From NCBI GenBank assembly GCA_050084985.1, contig JBITNC010000001.1, forward strand, positions 16,368,001-16,432,000: DNA of 64,000 bases. Direction: 5' to 3'. The notes under the pieces were generated by a model that saw only the letters and a list, made by a program, of their open reading frames with translations, was not told the origin of the DNA and ran no database searches. Below, piece by piece: positions 1-11,184 of this stretch; position 1 is the first letter of the stretch; each line of letters starts with the position of its first letter. The position numbers were made by a program, and so were the translations under genes. The DNA is from Nageia nagi. Its lineage: Eukaryota; Pinophyta.

Positions 1-1440
1 GCAATTTTATTACTAGAGCATCTCTTATGGTATTTAAATATTGGTATTTTTATGTAAAAATGAGGCCATTATTTGGTCTCTTTAGTAAACTCACACATTC
101 ACCAATAGATATATAGTATGTGATCAATACCTTCATGAAGTTGTGGAAATCACGATACTTGAATCCTATCATTTTACCATTATTAGTGAATGCTCTTCTT
201 AGAGATGATCCATGATCAATTGGTGTTCTAATGGTTTGAACAACTAGATGTAACTTCTCCACTTCATCTTTTTTCATAATCAATATGGGATCAAGTACAT
301 TTGACATTCCATCTTCATTTTGGCCTATCCATAAGCGAGGCTTTGTCCTAATTTATTTTAATTCATTTCTCACAAATTTACCATCTAAGTCTTTGGTTGT
401 TGTATACCAATACAAAGAAGATACAACATTCTTTACAATATGCAAATGATCCATCAAATATGCCACTAACAAGTTCTTCAAGTAGGGAAGTCTATAAAAT
501 ATTGATATCCTTTTCATGCTTGCAAACATGTATAAAATTAATTATAGTATTATCAGTAAAATAATGAAATTGAAATATTACAAATGTGCATATTTTCTCT
601 AAAAATAATCTCATCATTAGGTAGGTCATTTTTGCCAACAATAATATCATCATCTGAGCCTACGATAGTACCTTTCTCACATTATGTTTATCTAACTTCT
701 TCAACTTTTTATTGGTACTTTATCAACCAATCCATAAGAGTTGCGTAACGAGGAATGGAGGTGTTATCTTTTTTACCATAAATTTTATTTATTCAAATTT
801 TATTTTTTGTTGGTAAATATTTTCTATGGCCAAGGTATTCCATCTTCTTCAAATGAGTCAAATATATTGCTATGAGATTTTCTACACACTATGAACAAGC
901 ATAATAACCTTTTTGTTTGAATGCCTATAATAATTTTTATTAGAGAATGCACAACTAATCATATGGTAAAAGAAAAATAAATAATATATATTTTCAATGT
1001 TAAATTAATATGCACTAATAATAAATATTGTATATATGAATACTTGAACAAAGAATAAGCCTTGGATAATCATGCATAGTCCAACACAATATGTCATATA
1101 ATTTGAATGACCTATGATGGATAGGTCTAGATATATCAGTTATCTGAATTCCTTCTTATAATAGCATCAATTAATCAATTATAAGTTCAAGGTAGACATC
1201 CATATTTTTCACTTGATGCTTTTCAGAGACTATAAGAGCCTACATCAAATGCTCTTTTCTTATAGACATCCATGGAGGTATGTTATAATTGATTATAACA
1301 ATAGGACAACATGAATATATATATATATTATATATATTGCCTAAATGGATTGATACCATCCATTGCTAAACCTAATATGATACACCTAGGTTCAACTTGA
1401 AATTTATCGGGCCACTTTTCCTCTATATGTTTAATTGCTT
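1..1440 (-). pseudogene. CACTA (En/Spm) TNP2-type transposase pseudogene, partial
   Basis: Conceptual translation of the minus strand gives the TNP2 transposase of CACTA DNA transposons in collinear order. Near 1339-1378 it reads LGLAMDGINPF (family signature LGLA-DG-NPF). Next come a segment like YNIPPWM, then MDVYLELIID near 1170-1200, WTMHDYP near 1060-1085, a GYYAC...C region followed by GHRKYLP near 820-900, and LPYLKNLLVAYLMDHLHI near 430-490. A segment like TPIDHGSSL...GFKYRDFHNFMKVL lies near 110-240, the C-terminal side of the core. In-frame stops and small frame changes occur throughout, so it is dead. It runs off the left window edge. The upstream end abuts PPR-gene fragments. Identification of the family is firm. 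Terminal inverted repeats are not visible, so element limits are unknown. Confidence 0.85.
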
Positions 1441-1600
1441 AAAAAATCCTTGTTGTAACCATGAATTGCATACTCACTAATCATTGTAGTCCATGCAACT
1501 TTGTTTGCATCATGCATCTTATAAAATAATTCTTGGGCCTTGTGTATTATTCCATATTTTGCATACATTAAGGCTATACAAACCATTATGGAAGTCATTG
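1440..1600 (-). pseudogene. PPR repeat fragment (captured gene piece)
   Basis: Minus-strand translation gives MYAKYGIIHKAQELF then KVAWTTMISEYAIHGY. This is the standard plant PPR pattern MYAKCG-A-LF-M...WT-MI-GYA-HG of PLS-class pentatricopeptide proteins, organellar RNA-binding factors. Only about one and a half repeats remain. On the minus strand the fragment lies downstream of the DYW-side fragment (1600-2045), although PPR repeats precede the E and DYW domains in intact genes, so the pieces are rearranged. It joins directly to the TNP2 reading frame at about 1440. It is non-functional. Confidence 0.75.
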
Positions 1601-2045
1601 CATACTTGAAGGTTGTTCACAACTCCAATAATAATTCTGGGGGAATCTTTAAGAACCCAAACACAATTGCCAAATTTTCACTATGTTGGTAGAGAAGTAA
1701 TTCTCTATCATCAACCTTCGCATCATGCAACACATGTATTATGTTTGAAATATATCTTGCTGCCTTCATCTCACTCAATTATTTCTCCAATTTTTCATAG
1801 ATCTCCCATGTTTTGGATGTAATCTATCTCCTACAAGAAAAGCATGTACCCTTTTGTCAACTTCAACCAACTACATCACATCCAAATATCTTCCTGATTT
1901 CTCTATCTTACATGAATATCCTTACTCTTTGGACATCATCCCAACTTCCCACTTCCACATAAATATTCAAAAGAAGAACATAAGATGGAGCATATTTAGG
2001 CTCCAACAAAAATAATAATTTTGCCATAAATTCTTGTTGGAATTA
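1600..2045 (-). pseudogene. PPR protein E/DYW-domain fragment
   Basis: Minus-strand translation reads MAKLLFLLEP...YVLLLNIYVEVGSWDDVQRVR (E motif), followed by remnants of HAFLVGD-SHPK and then EIYEKLE...SEMKAARY, VLHDAKVDDRE, HSENLAIVFGFL and NNLQVCNDFHN. These are the successive motifs of the E and DYW-deaminase domains of PLS-class PPR editing factors. Several stops are present. The sequence ends right after the CNDFHN (normally CNDCHN) motif, and the final FHHF...GDYW part is missing. The upstream end coincides with an LTR-like start at 2035. Family membership is firm. The parent gene cannot be named. Confidence 0.8.
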
Positions 2046-2110
2046 GAACTCAATCAAAGACAATTCGAGTTGAAGATTAAACCAATTAAAGATCTATTAT
2101 GAGCTATTTT
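2035..2110 (+). repeat. LTR-like start, related to 35370-35438
   Basis: The plus strand begins TGTTGGAATTAGAACTCAATC and continues with a GAGTTGAAGATTAAACCAATT segment. The reverse complement of 35370-35438 reads almost the same, and there it sits directly after a copia-style polypurine tract. This is therefore probably the edge of a copia LTR of the same family. It cuts off the PPR fragment on its left. No matching right end or target-site duplication was found. Confidence 0.45.
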
Positions 2111-4085
2111 CAAGCTCAATCCTCAAACATGCCCTAGGAGAGGGACATTTTAGGATTCCAACCTTCAAACTAGCCAAGTAAATCTAAAATTGCACAAGTA
2201 TTCTAATATCTAGCTAGAATTGATAAATTTGATTAATGCACTCACAAACCCAAAATCCAAGTAGAGAAGCATAAACAAGTATTAAAATACAAAAATGTAC
2301 TTCATATCCAACATCCAAATTATGAAGGAATTAACAAATTCAAAAATGCCAAAAACCTCTCTAGTTGCAACATCCTAGTTAGGGAGCAAGAATACACCGA
2401 ACAAGCGAATAATTCACCCAATATTCCAACATAACAAATAAGGAGTAAAAATAGTAAGTAAATAATGTAAACTTCACCCAAGATTCAACATCCCATTTTG
2501 GGAGAACAATTGATGTTCGAACAATCCAAAAAGTACTCCACAATCCAATATTCAACCAAAGAGAGATAATCAATAGTATTGCAACAACATAATGTAATTG
2601 TGTTCTAATATAGCAAGAGAAGATTAATTACAATATTTTTGTCTACCAATGGATTTTGTACTAGGACTATCTCTTATTGGGTTATTTCTAATGGCTCAAG
2701 GGGCCTCACCAATCCCAGAAGCAAGACCAAATATGTTTTACAATAACTATGATGGAACCAATAACATTCCTCTCAAGATGGCTAGAATAAGTTTGAAGGT
2801 AGCCTTCTCTTCCTCTAATACCTCAATTGCAAGTCATCCCACAAGTGGCAAATATAAAGCCTCCACTCAATACATAATAAAAGGGTTTATAATCAAATTC
2901 AACATATCTCTGAATGAATATGAGTTCTCCTTTTATAAGTAATGATGATCATCTTCTAATCTTGCTTTGGGATGATCCAACGAGGGAGAGATGTGATCCA
3001 TGTGCTCCTATATGCAATGATCAATATGGGAGACCTTGGGGATAAATGTAATCACATTTGATGTCCTAGAAAAGCCAACATCCAAGAGTGGGTGATTTTG
3101 AAGTGACTTGTGATCAATGCCATTGGTCCATGTACCTAAGTAGCTAGTGTGGGGTCTTTGGATCCTCCAAAGCCCAATGTCCATGTTCTAAGACCATTCA
3201 CTTCCATTGAGATTTCCAACACTTAGTTTGAAGTACTAGGTTCACCCTTGGAGCTATAAATATCTTCATAGTTAGTTCAATCACTAGGAGGATGATCTAC
3301 CTCGAAGAGGGATCACTAATGATTAGAGATACATTTAATGCTAATCCTACAATCATCAAGGCTAAAATATGCAATGCCTCATTCATTGAGACTAATATTG
3401 CATTTACATTAATAGTTTCCTTGGTATCACAAATACATCATTAATTCACATTTTGGCAAATAAATAAAAATAATTAAATAAATAAAATGACCATTTATTT
3501 CATAATTAAAGCATTGTTGAGTCTTTAAGTGAAATTTACATCATTTTGATCAAATTATATGAAAATTGATAAAAATAATCCTAAATTAATGTTTCCAATT
3601 ATTAAAGGTGAAATGAAAAAAAACACCTAAAAAATGGGGACATTACAAGATCTACTAGATTTGCAAAAATAGATCGTTAAATTTTAATAAGGCATAACCT
3701 TGTGTAATTAGAATCCAATTGAGTTGATTCTTTTTACATTGGATAATTATTGAAGATACCTTTCCAATGAGTATATGCATGCCTACATTTCTTTAAGCTT
3801 TGACCATCATATTGGGCATTATATGATAAGCTATCCAATCTACTTCCCCTCACACTAGGTGCATTGTGCCTAGCAACCTATGCACCAAATGCACTACACC
3901 TAGAAATTAGTGTATCAAGCATATTGTGCCCACACTAGGTGCATTGTACCTTGCCCCTTTTTACAAGGTGTACTACACCTGTAAAGAAATGAGACACCTT
4001 ATCTCCATAGTATTACCATATATTGAGGAATGGATAGCTATATATAAGAAAGACAGATGGAAGGATCAAATTTGAAGCCCAGGGT
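2110..4085. other. No recognisable gene; LTR-like noncoding sequence
   Basis: Frames are short and broken. A 97-codon plus-strand frame at 2649-2942 starts with a hydrophobic stretch but resembles nothing I recognise and is probably chance. The stretch ending near 3640 (GGGGACATTACA) looks like a retrotransposon LTR terminus, so 2035-3648 could be a long decayed LTR, but a partner copy is not in the window. Two copies of CACACTAGGTGCATTGT(G/A)CC begin at 3851 and 3931, exactly 80 bp apart. Confidence 0.35.
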
Positions 4086-4089
4086 GGTA

Positions 4090-5730
4090 GCTTGGGAATC
4101 ATGATATAGAGAGAGGAACACTCATAACTATTCAACATTTTGACTGCATGTGGAGAATATGATGGGTCAGAAGCAGCTTGAACCAGCTACCGAAGATGAG
4201 ATTAGACAAGACCAAATTGTATGATGCATCCTATGTAATGGGGGCATAAAAGGATTTTTGTATGCTCTAAATGACCATAACCCCAATTGGTCAAGATAAG
4301 TTGCAGAGACATGGAATGGGGTAGAGTTGTGGTAGATGGGTGTCACTTTTCAATCAGTCTTGAATTGATTGAAGCAAATATGGGTATGATCAATTCTAAC
4401 TATAAGAAAATAAGGAATATGCAAACATCAATCTCTAAAGTGTAGGCTTTCTATGGGAAGGGGGTGCCTCTACTGAAGATAAGGAAATCAGCCTACCCAA
4501 TCACCTTAATACAATACCCTTGGGATGAGGTGGTGAAGGTAATTGTTAAATTGTTTACTATGGAGGGTAGATATTTTGAACATTTCAAGATCCATTTTAT
4601 TTTATTAAATAATTTCAAAGGAGTGTATTAAATCAATCTTTCCTACTTTATATATAATTTACTGGATATATACATTAGAAAAATAGGGGAGGGATGCTAG
4701 TTCATCAAGGTTTAATCAAGATTCTTATGGATTATGAGCGCATTAGTGCAAGAAGGATGAGGCCTCTGATACAATAGATTTTAGAACCTCCTCCATTAGA
4801 CCCATCAACCATAGAATCTTCTAGCAACAGCTCAAGACTATGACTTCCTCAAATAGTGAAGCCTATCAAACCATTGATAATTGTTGTCTCTTAAGACTTG
4901 GAGGAATCTTTAGTAGAAGATGGAGATACTGAATCTACCTCAAGAAAAAGAGGTAAATTTATGGTGGATTCTGAATATGAAAATGAAGAGGAGGAGGATG
5001 AGTAATTTTCCCCCAATAAGTAACTCAATTATTTTCTCTAGCAATGGAGGAAATGGATATTGAAGGTAATTCTCCTATGGGCTCCCAAAGCTGGAAAAAT
5101 GAGGTTGCTAATGAAAATATCTAGGCTCCACCAGAGCAACAAATTCCTCATATGGATAGCTCCAAGAAGGACTCTGAAGGCCCAAGCAAGCTGATGACTC
5201 TTATTTCAAAGATGAAATTTAGAAAATCTACAGGAAGCAAAGGTATTTTGAAGAATGGGGATGAATTGGACAATGGGGAAGAGAATGGAGGAATGTAAGA
5301 TTGGTTATATAGGCAATGAAATCCATTCAATACCTATGATACAACAAATAGAATCTAGGTGGGGATCAATGGAAGGTAACTCTAGCCTCCACATAGAAAG
5401 AAATCCTTACAACTATCCCAATCCAACATTCATAAGGACTATCTATAATGGAAATTGACCTACTTTGGGATTGATTTAACAAGAAAGACTCAAACTTTGA
5501 GGTAGATTGGAGCTTAGTGGTTCAACTAGTGTAAGGATGGTGTGACCAGAAACCAACAAAGAAAGGAAGATGCCCATAGGATTTTGTTGAAACTACGGGG
5601 AACTTTTGTGATAGTTTTTTTGAATCATATATAATACCATATAATATCTATACACTCATGTACATACAAGTTTTGGTGTCCTATCTTTTGGAAAACTCAT
5701 TGTAATTTTTTACCTTTATAAAAAAAAAGC
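4090..5730 (+). pseudogene. Unrecognised decayed reading frame with A-tail-like end
   Basis: Plus-strand frames read almost continuously if single-base breaks and stops are allowed. Recurrent stretches include GFLYALNDHNPNW, VAETWNGVELW and SLELIEANMGMINSNYKKIRN, then RKSAYPITLIQYPWDEV near 4480-4540. An acidic, Ser-rich tail follows (DLEESLVEDGDTEST, EYENEEEEDE) near 4890-5005, then a basic segment (KLMTLISKMKFRKSTGSKG) near 5190-5245. The style resembles gag-like or 'putative plant transposon protein' ORFs, but no diagnostic motif is present. The block ends in ATAAAAAAAAA at 5717-5727, suggesting a retroposed 3' end, possibly of a LINE. The product is unknown. Confidence 0.3.
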
Positions 5731-5749
5731 AAGAAATAAAGGTCACATA

Positions 5750-6500
5750 TGCAATGCTATAGCCTTTGCAATAATCTTCTAGCTAACATTCAATAATGTA
5801 ATTGGTATCTAATTGGTAATAATATTTGGATGCCCCCCTTCTTGGGGATAAATTTGATATTACATCTATTAATAATTTCCCTAAGAGATCCACATTTGAG
5901 AGCTTTAAGATACATCCTATACACATCAGAACCAACAACATTGCAACATACTTTGTAAAATTCAAAAGGGAATCCATCCAATCCTGGAGCCTTCTCATAA
6001 GCCATATGGGAAAGAACATTAGCCAACTTATCAAGAGTTAACAATTTATAATATTGCTCTCTTTTGGAGTAAGAGAGTTTAAAAGGAACAACATCTAAAC
6101 ACATACGAAGAGCCCAAATTCTTTTGTCAATATACTCTTTAACAACAGAAACTTGAGTATAATGCTTCACAAAACTTAGGAAATCTCAAAGAGAGAAGAG
6201 AGTCTAACTCCATTATCATAAATGGTCTTGAATTAAGTGGAAATCTTGGGAGGTCTAAGCCTTTGAAAGAATTCTTTAGACACTCTATCACCAATATTTA
6301 ACCAATGCAATCTTGGCTTAATTTGAACACCTTTCACTTCATATAACTCTATAATTTTGAGCTCTTGGCGAATTCAGGTAGCTTGATCTTATAGAAAAAG
6401 GTTAAGGGGATTGGATTCTAATTGAACAATAATAAATGTATTTTGTCATTGTACACCTTGGGGGTAAACTTCCAAGGTTATTTATTCATAATTGGGACCA
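5750..6500 (-). pseudogene. LINE (non-LTR) retrotransposon reverse transcriptase fragment
   Basis: Minus-strand translation shows the plant L1-type RT entry region: GDRVSKEFFQRLRPP, then KLANVLSHMAYEKAPGLDGFP, EFYKVCCNVVG, and INRCNIKFIPKKGG followed by an RY motif where YRPISL is expected. In the family these precede the catalytic FADD box, which is missing here because the fragment ends at about 5755. One segment of 126 codons (5790-6170) is free of stops. Upstream frames contain stops. This is a 5'- and 3'-truncated dead copy. Confidence 0.8.
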
Positions 6501-7160
6501 TCGTTCTTCCTCACATCTACAACCTCATCAAACAATAAGATCTTGACTTGAGTTGAAGTCATTAAAAAGGAAAGTAACACCACCCAAGGCGAATTAAATG
6601 CAGAAAGGACAACATATCAGAGTGCAATATTTCCTGCACACATATAAGTACTGGTGTGATGATGTGAAAAAATAAAAACTAGGCTACAATACATGCATTC
6701 TTTGGCTCCTCTCTAGAACAACTTTATAACATAATTACATATTTCATTAAAATAATAATAATAATAATAATTACAATTTAAAAAATAATTAAAAAATATT
6801 TAAAAATAATAATAATAATACTAATAATCTACGACATATGCATTATACAAGGTTTCAATAGCTAATTCTAAATGCAATGTGACCTTTCATAATTCAAGTT
6901 TTCAACAAATACAAAACTATGTAAAATCGACTATAAAAAAATAAATTATTTATCTTATAAAATGCACATAGAACTATTCTAAAGGGATTTAAACCCTAAA
7001 CCTCTTGTATACTTCACCTCATAAAATATGCACAATCCTCGCTAATCTCATCCTACTCACCATTGAAATTCCAGCAAACCATAACCTAGAGCCTCTTCAT
7101 CACTTTCTTTTTAAACTTGTTTTTGAAACATCATTTGATTTATGCTCTTTACTGCCTACT
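6500..7160. repeat. Noncoding spacer with (AAT)n-rich microsatellite
   Basis: No coding similarity is seen. A simple-sequence tract of AAT/ATA triplets spans roughly 6748-6822, interrupted by an A/T-rich core. The rest is AT-rich and precedes the SAS10-like start codon at 7168; part of it may be the original 5' region of that gene. Confidence 0.6.
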
Positions 7161-7167
7161 TTCAGCA

Positions 7168-8906
7168 ATGGGAAGAGGAAAGCAGATGCAGAGGAAGTCA
7201 TTCATGAAAGAAGTAGCAACAATAAAAAAGAACAATGGATCTCATGGTAAAAACACCAACTTCATAGAGGCAGACATGGATGACGAAATCGACATCTGTA
7301 AGTTTAAACCATAACGTTGAATACTATACTTTAAGTTATATATATATATATATATAAAAGGACATCTTGAAGCTATTTGGAAAACTCTAGAATCTAGTGT
7401 ACAAAACAGCAGTGTACATGAAGTTATGTTTTATCAATTTGTCTTTATATTGCAATGTCAAAGATTTGAGTCTTCAGGATTAGGGTGCAATGCAAAACTT
7501 GTTTTGGGATTTTTTAGTTACTGATAATAGTGAAGCTTCCCAGTTAATAACTGTCATTTTCATTGTATATATAAATTATCTCTTTTTGTGACTACCCAAA
7601 CATATTTGTTCCCATATACCATAACATTAACTCTGGGAAGCCATTTTAGTATCACGTTGTTGGTTATTCTGTTCTTTTAATAGTATATGGAAAGAGACGC
7701 GATAAGCACATTGATTTAATTTTTGTGTTTGGTTTTTTTTGCAGTTCACAAGCAGCGGGGGAAGGTTCCTTTAGACTTGAATTATGATGAGGGTAGGGTT
7801 TATTTTATCCTTATGTTGTTAGAATAAAATTTTAACGTAGTATATTGTGCAATTTCAAGCTGCTCGAATAACATGTGAACACTATGCAAATGCATATGAT
7901 GAAGAAATGGAGCAACCAATCTTTGATGTCCAGGTGTGAATGCATTGCTAGTGCACAAAACTATCATACTCATAGAAACAAATGATAATTGGATTTTTAA
8001 AATGTCCAAGGAAGAGATGAAAAATACTAGCAATCACATATAATAAACACTTGTGATGGATAATGAAATATTTGAATTCTTTTAACTTTTCATTATTCAT
8101 GGTGAAGGTTTAGTATAAATTCAAATGAATTTGTTGTGTGTAACCTCTAACTGATTTCTATAATGAGGTTTACATGGTATTATGAGATGATACTTGTTTA
8201 CTAGTATATATGGTCACAGGGGAAAATCAACTAGGATTTGGAAGAATTAGTAAATTTCCTCCTACTCTGCATTTTCTTTTACAACATATTCATCAATCCA
8301 AAAGCATAGACTCATACTTTATATATCATATGTCATATGTGCTACTAAATTGCTTGTTGGATTTTTCACTCTTTTCTTCTTCATTCTCATAGTATATGTA
8401 ACTCATTCCATTTTGAGGAGACAAAATACTATGAGTAGATATTATTTGAGTAATTTCTAATGCTTTCTTGTATATTAGATGAGAGGACATTCATTTCATT
8501 TCTTTGTTTTTTACAGGAAAGTGATGATAAAGAACAACTTACTGGTCTTGCTGCAAAAAGTAAGGAAATTTTGTATATTTATTTGAGGTGTTAGTTATAA
8601 ATTTTGATTTTGGTGTACTTCTTTGTCCTTGAATCAAGATGCATACATTAAATTTCTTCACAAAGATTATAGGATTTATTTCTGGGAAGTATTTGACCCT
8701 TAAATCAACACCTTTAACTGTATATAATAAAATTTGTGTGGTAATTAAACACTTATGTGAAATACTATAACATTGCTCTAGATATTAAATTTATAATTTC
8801 ACTCTGTATGTTTTTTCTGAGAGGTTTCTAGACAATGCAACCTTTAGATATTATCCATTAATAGTTTATTTACTCATTTTTTAACTACCACACAAAATAG
8901 ATGGGC

Positions 8907-8973
<67 letters not shown>

Positions 8974-9852
8974 TTATGCTTTGGTATTGTTTGGTTTCCT
9001 CTTTATTTATCTAAACATATATATAATTGTCAATGCATTGACCTTATGTTTTAGTTGAAGTAGACCTTTAGCAAAGCATGCAAGCATATGTTATCATTAT
9101 TATATTTGCAGATAACTTTTTGTTTCAAGTTGATACTTTGAATGTTTTAAATATGTTGATGTTCCTTGAATAGTTGCAAATCAAGCCAAGTTTTTAACGT
9201 AGAAGGCAGGTGGTGTCGAGGATGAGATGGAAGAAGAAGTGGTTGAAGAGGAGAAAGAGCAGAAGGTAGTATGGGGAAAAGGAAAAAAGTCATACTATGA
9301 TGCTGATAATGTTGATTTTGAGGTGGGATGAATAGAAAAATCATCAAGAACAAATTGGAATCTAGTGTATGACTATTGGGGCCTTTAAGATATTTTACAG
9401 CTTGTATGCATTGCTAATGTATCTTATACACCATTATTTGTCATTTAGCTACAATCTAGTGATGAAGAATTACCAGCAGAGGAAGAAGCTCAAGTGTTGA
9501 GACTACAAAGAAAAAAGGCAAAATCGCTTTGACCTGAGTACTTTGGTCTAGATGAGGATGAAGAAGATGAAAGTGAGGCTGATTCATATGTTCATGAAGA
9601 AACATTGCAAGTGAGTTGGAAGTTTCTTTATATGTTATAACTTATATATCTTGATTATATTGTTATTATTATCTTACATCTTTTATTGCCTTTGTGATTA
9701 GGAAGTTGTAAAATGATATGAGAGCAGGCTTGGGAAGAAGAAGTTGAAAAAAATCTCACATATCGATCTTGCCAACAAGTTGATGATGATAAAGTTGTGA
9801 CATTTAAGGAAGTCAAGAAGGACATCAATGCCTTATCAAAAGAAAAATATTA
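7168..9852 (+). pseudogene. SAS10: SAS10/UTP3 (small-subunit processome) pseudogene, 3'-truncated
   Basis: Exons with GT-AG borders are readable: 7168-7297, 7745-7792, 7860-7933, 8517-8559, 9174-9322, 9449-9610 and 9702-~9852. Joined, they give the N-terminal part of SAS10/UTP3, a nucleolar U3 snoRNP/SSU-processome protein. Segments are MGRGKQ..., DMDDEIDIFHKQRG, VPLDLNYDE, EEMEQPIFDVQ, GLAAKIANQAKFL, GGVEDEMEEE, KKSYYDADNVDFE, LQSSDEELPAEEEAQVLRLQ, PEYFGLDEDEEDE and FKEVKKDINALSKEK. Codon phases agree across each intron. In-frame stops at 9200-9202 (TAG), 9530-9532 (TGA) and in exon 7 (TGA near 9714), plus frame drift, show decay. The C-terminal Sas10/Utp3/C1D and Sas10 C-terminal domains are absent because retrotransposon sequence begins at about 9853. 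Retained introns make this a genomic truncation, not a processed copy. Confidence 0.88.
8911..8969. repeat. (AT)n microsatellite in SAS10-like intron 4
   Basis: About 29 uninterrupted AT dinucleotides lie between exons 4 and 5 of the SAS10 pseudogene. It is a simple repeat and probably length-polymorphic. Confidence 0.95.
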
Positions 9853-10642
9853 ATATGGCCAATGCACAAACATTGACTAGATCATCCACATAGAGGGCCT
9901 CTAAGTTCACCTTTCCAATTCCTCCAAGATTCATCTTCCAAGATCTTGTCAAGAAAGGACTATTGAAGCCTTTAAATAGGAGAGTATAAGATGACAACAT
10001 GGATTTTGATAATCAAAATTTCTATTATTCTTATCACCAAAAGAGGGATCATTCTACAAATAAATGCAAACCATCAAAGGATGCAATCTTGGATTTGATT
10101 GCACAAGGAAAGTATAAAGTGAAGGACACAAGAGAGGCTTCCAATTAGAAATAAACCAACATTATTCAGTAGATGAAGACATATGTGCAAGGGCCACCCA
10201 ATATCAATACCCAATCCTATCACAATCGAGCAAGTAAGTCTTCCACCTGATCCTAATTCATACAATATGAAAGAATAGTTAAAAAATACTCAAGTAAAAA
10301 TAGTTTGTGTGAGCTTATTAGTATTTTTGATCCACATAGGAAGATATTGTATGATGTGTTCAAAAAATAAAAGGTTTCTAGTAACAATTCTATTATCACT
10401 TTCCAAGAAAATATAGTCCCTTCAAGATTTTCATTCCACCACTTTTGATGATAAAGAGTTACCTAAAAAGGAAATCATTGATGAGTACTTAGCTCTCTTT
10501 ATCACACCTGGGATTGAGGGACATGAAATTAAGAGATTTATGGTAGATCCCAGATCAGGTGTTAATATTTGCTCATAAATAGTTTTGCAAGATCTAGAAA
10601 AGAATGGCCTTAAAATCCCACCCATATATGAGACCACCCTTT
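9853..10642 (+). pseudogene. Ty3/gypsy gag C-terminus and protease start (element F, left part)
   Basis: Translation shows FTFPIPPRFIFQDLVKKGLL and a degenerate zinc-knuckle-like SYHQKRDHSTNKC, followed by KDAILDLIAQGK, the usual C-terminal gag context in plant gypsy elements. Near 10500-10570 is the aspartic protease region (GIEGHEIKRFMVDPRSGVN, with the catalytic D-T/S-G reduced to DPRSG). Stops are present. The frame halts at 10642 where copia A begins and resumes at 31653, as YETT-L joined to LRGFDN. No 5' LTR is seen; the left end touches the SAS10 pseudogene. Confidence 0.8.
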
Positions 10643-11184
10643 TGATGGAATATGAATTCTCATACACCCAAGATCACCTTGAAGATATATTATACTTCTA
10701 AGAAACATCTCAATAATACTTTCATTAACTCAATCACACACACAAGAGAGACATGGATGTATATTCATTCCTCTCTATCAAGAGACTATTCCACTTTAAG
10801 CCTAATTCTATTACTTGTCAATATTACAAGACTCTCTTACAATGCTACATTAAGATTCTCTCCTCCTATCCTTCTTCACACTAAGAGCATTACAATGATT
10901 CAAACTAGAGTAAATAATGCTTGAGGAGAGGTCTTAATTTATAGGGAAAAATCCCACTTTGGCTCACCCTTTTACCCAAGGGGAATGCCCTTATCCAAAG
11001 GATAAGAATAGTCACATGTGGTACAATTTGCAATATTTAATTCACTAAATACTTAAAAGGTATCTAGGAATACTTTTAAGTATCTAGTGGATTAAATAGA
11101 TAATTGCATAAGGATAAGTAATATTATTATTTAGATAACTTTCTAAAGAATCATTTATACAGTAGTGCATTACTAGTTCTAACA
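10643..11184 (-). repeat. 3' LTR of copia A
   Basis: On the minus strand the LTR starts TGTTAGAACTAGTAATGCAC directly after a polypurine tract AAGGGGGAG at 11185-11193. It contains CACACACAAGAGAGA and 'CTTTGGCTCACCC' blocks in the same order as the copy at 31111-31652, and both copies are 542 bp long. Confidence 0.9.

Noticed and set aside
4392-4400. Possible right end and TSD (CA-ATTCT) for the LTR-like start at 2035
   Set aside because: The five bases match the flank at 2030-2034, but the site lies inside the decayed frame 4090-5730 and no LTR end or partner supports it.
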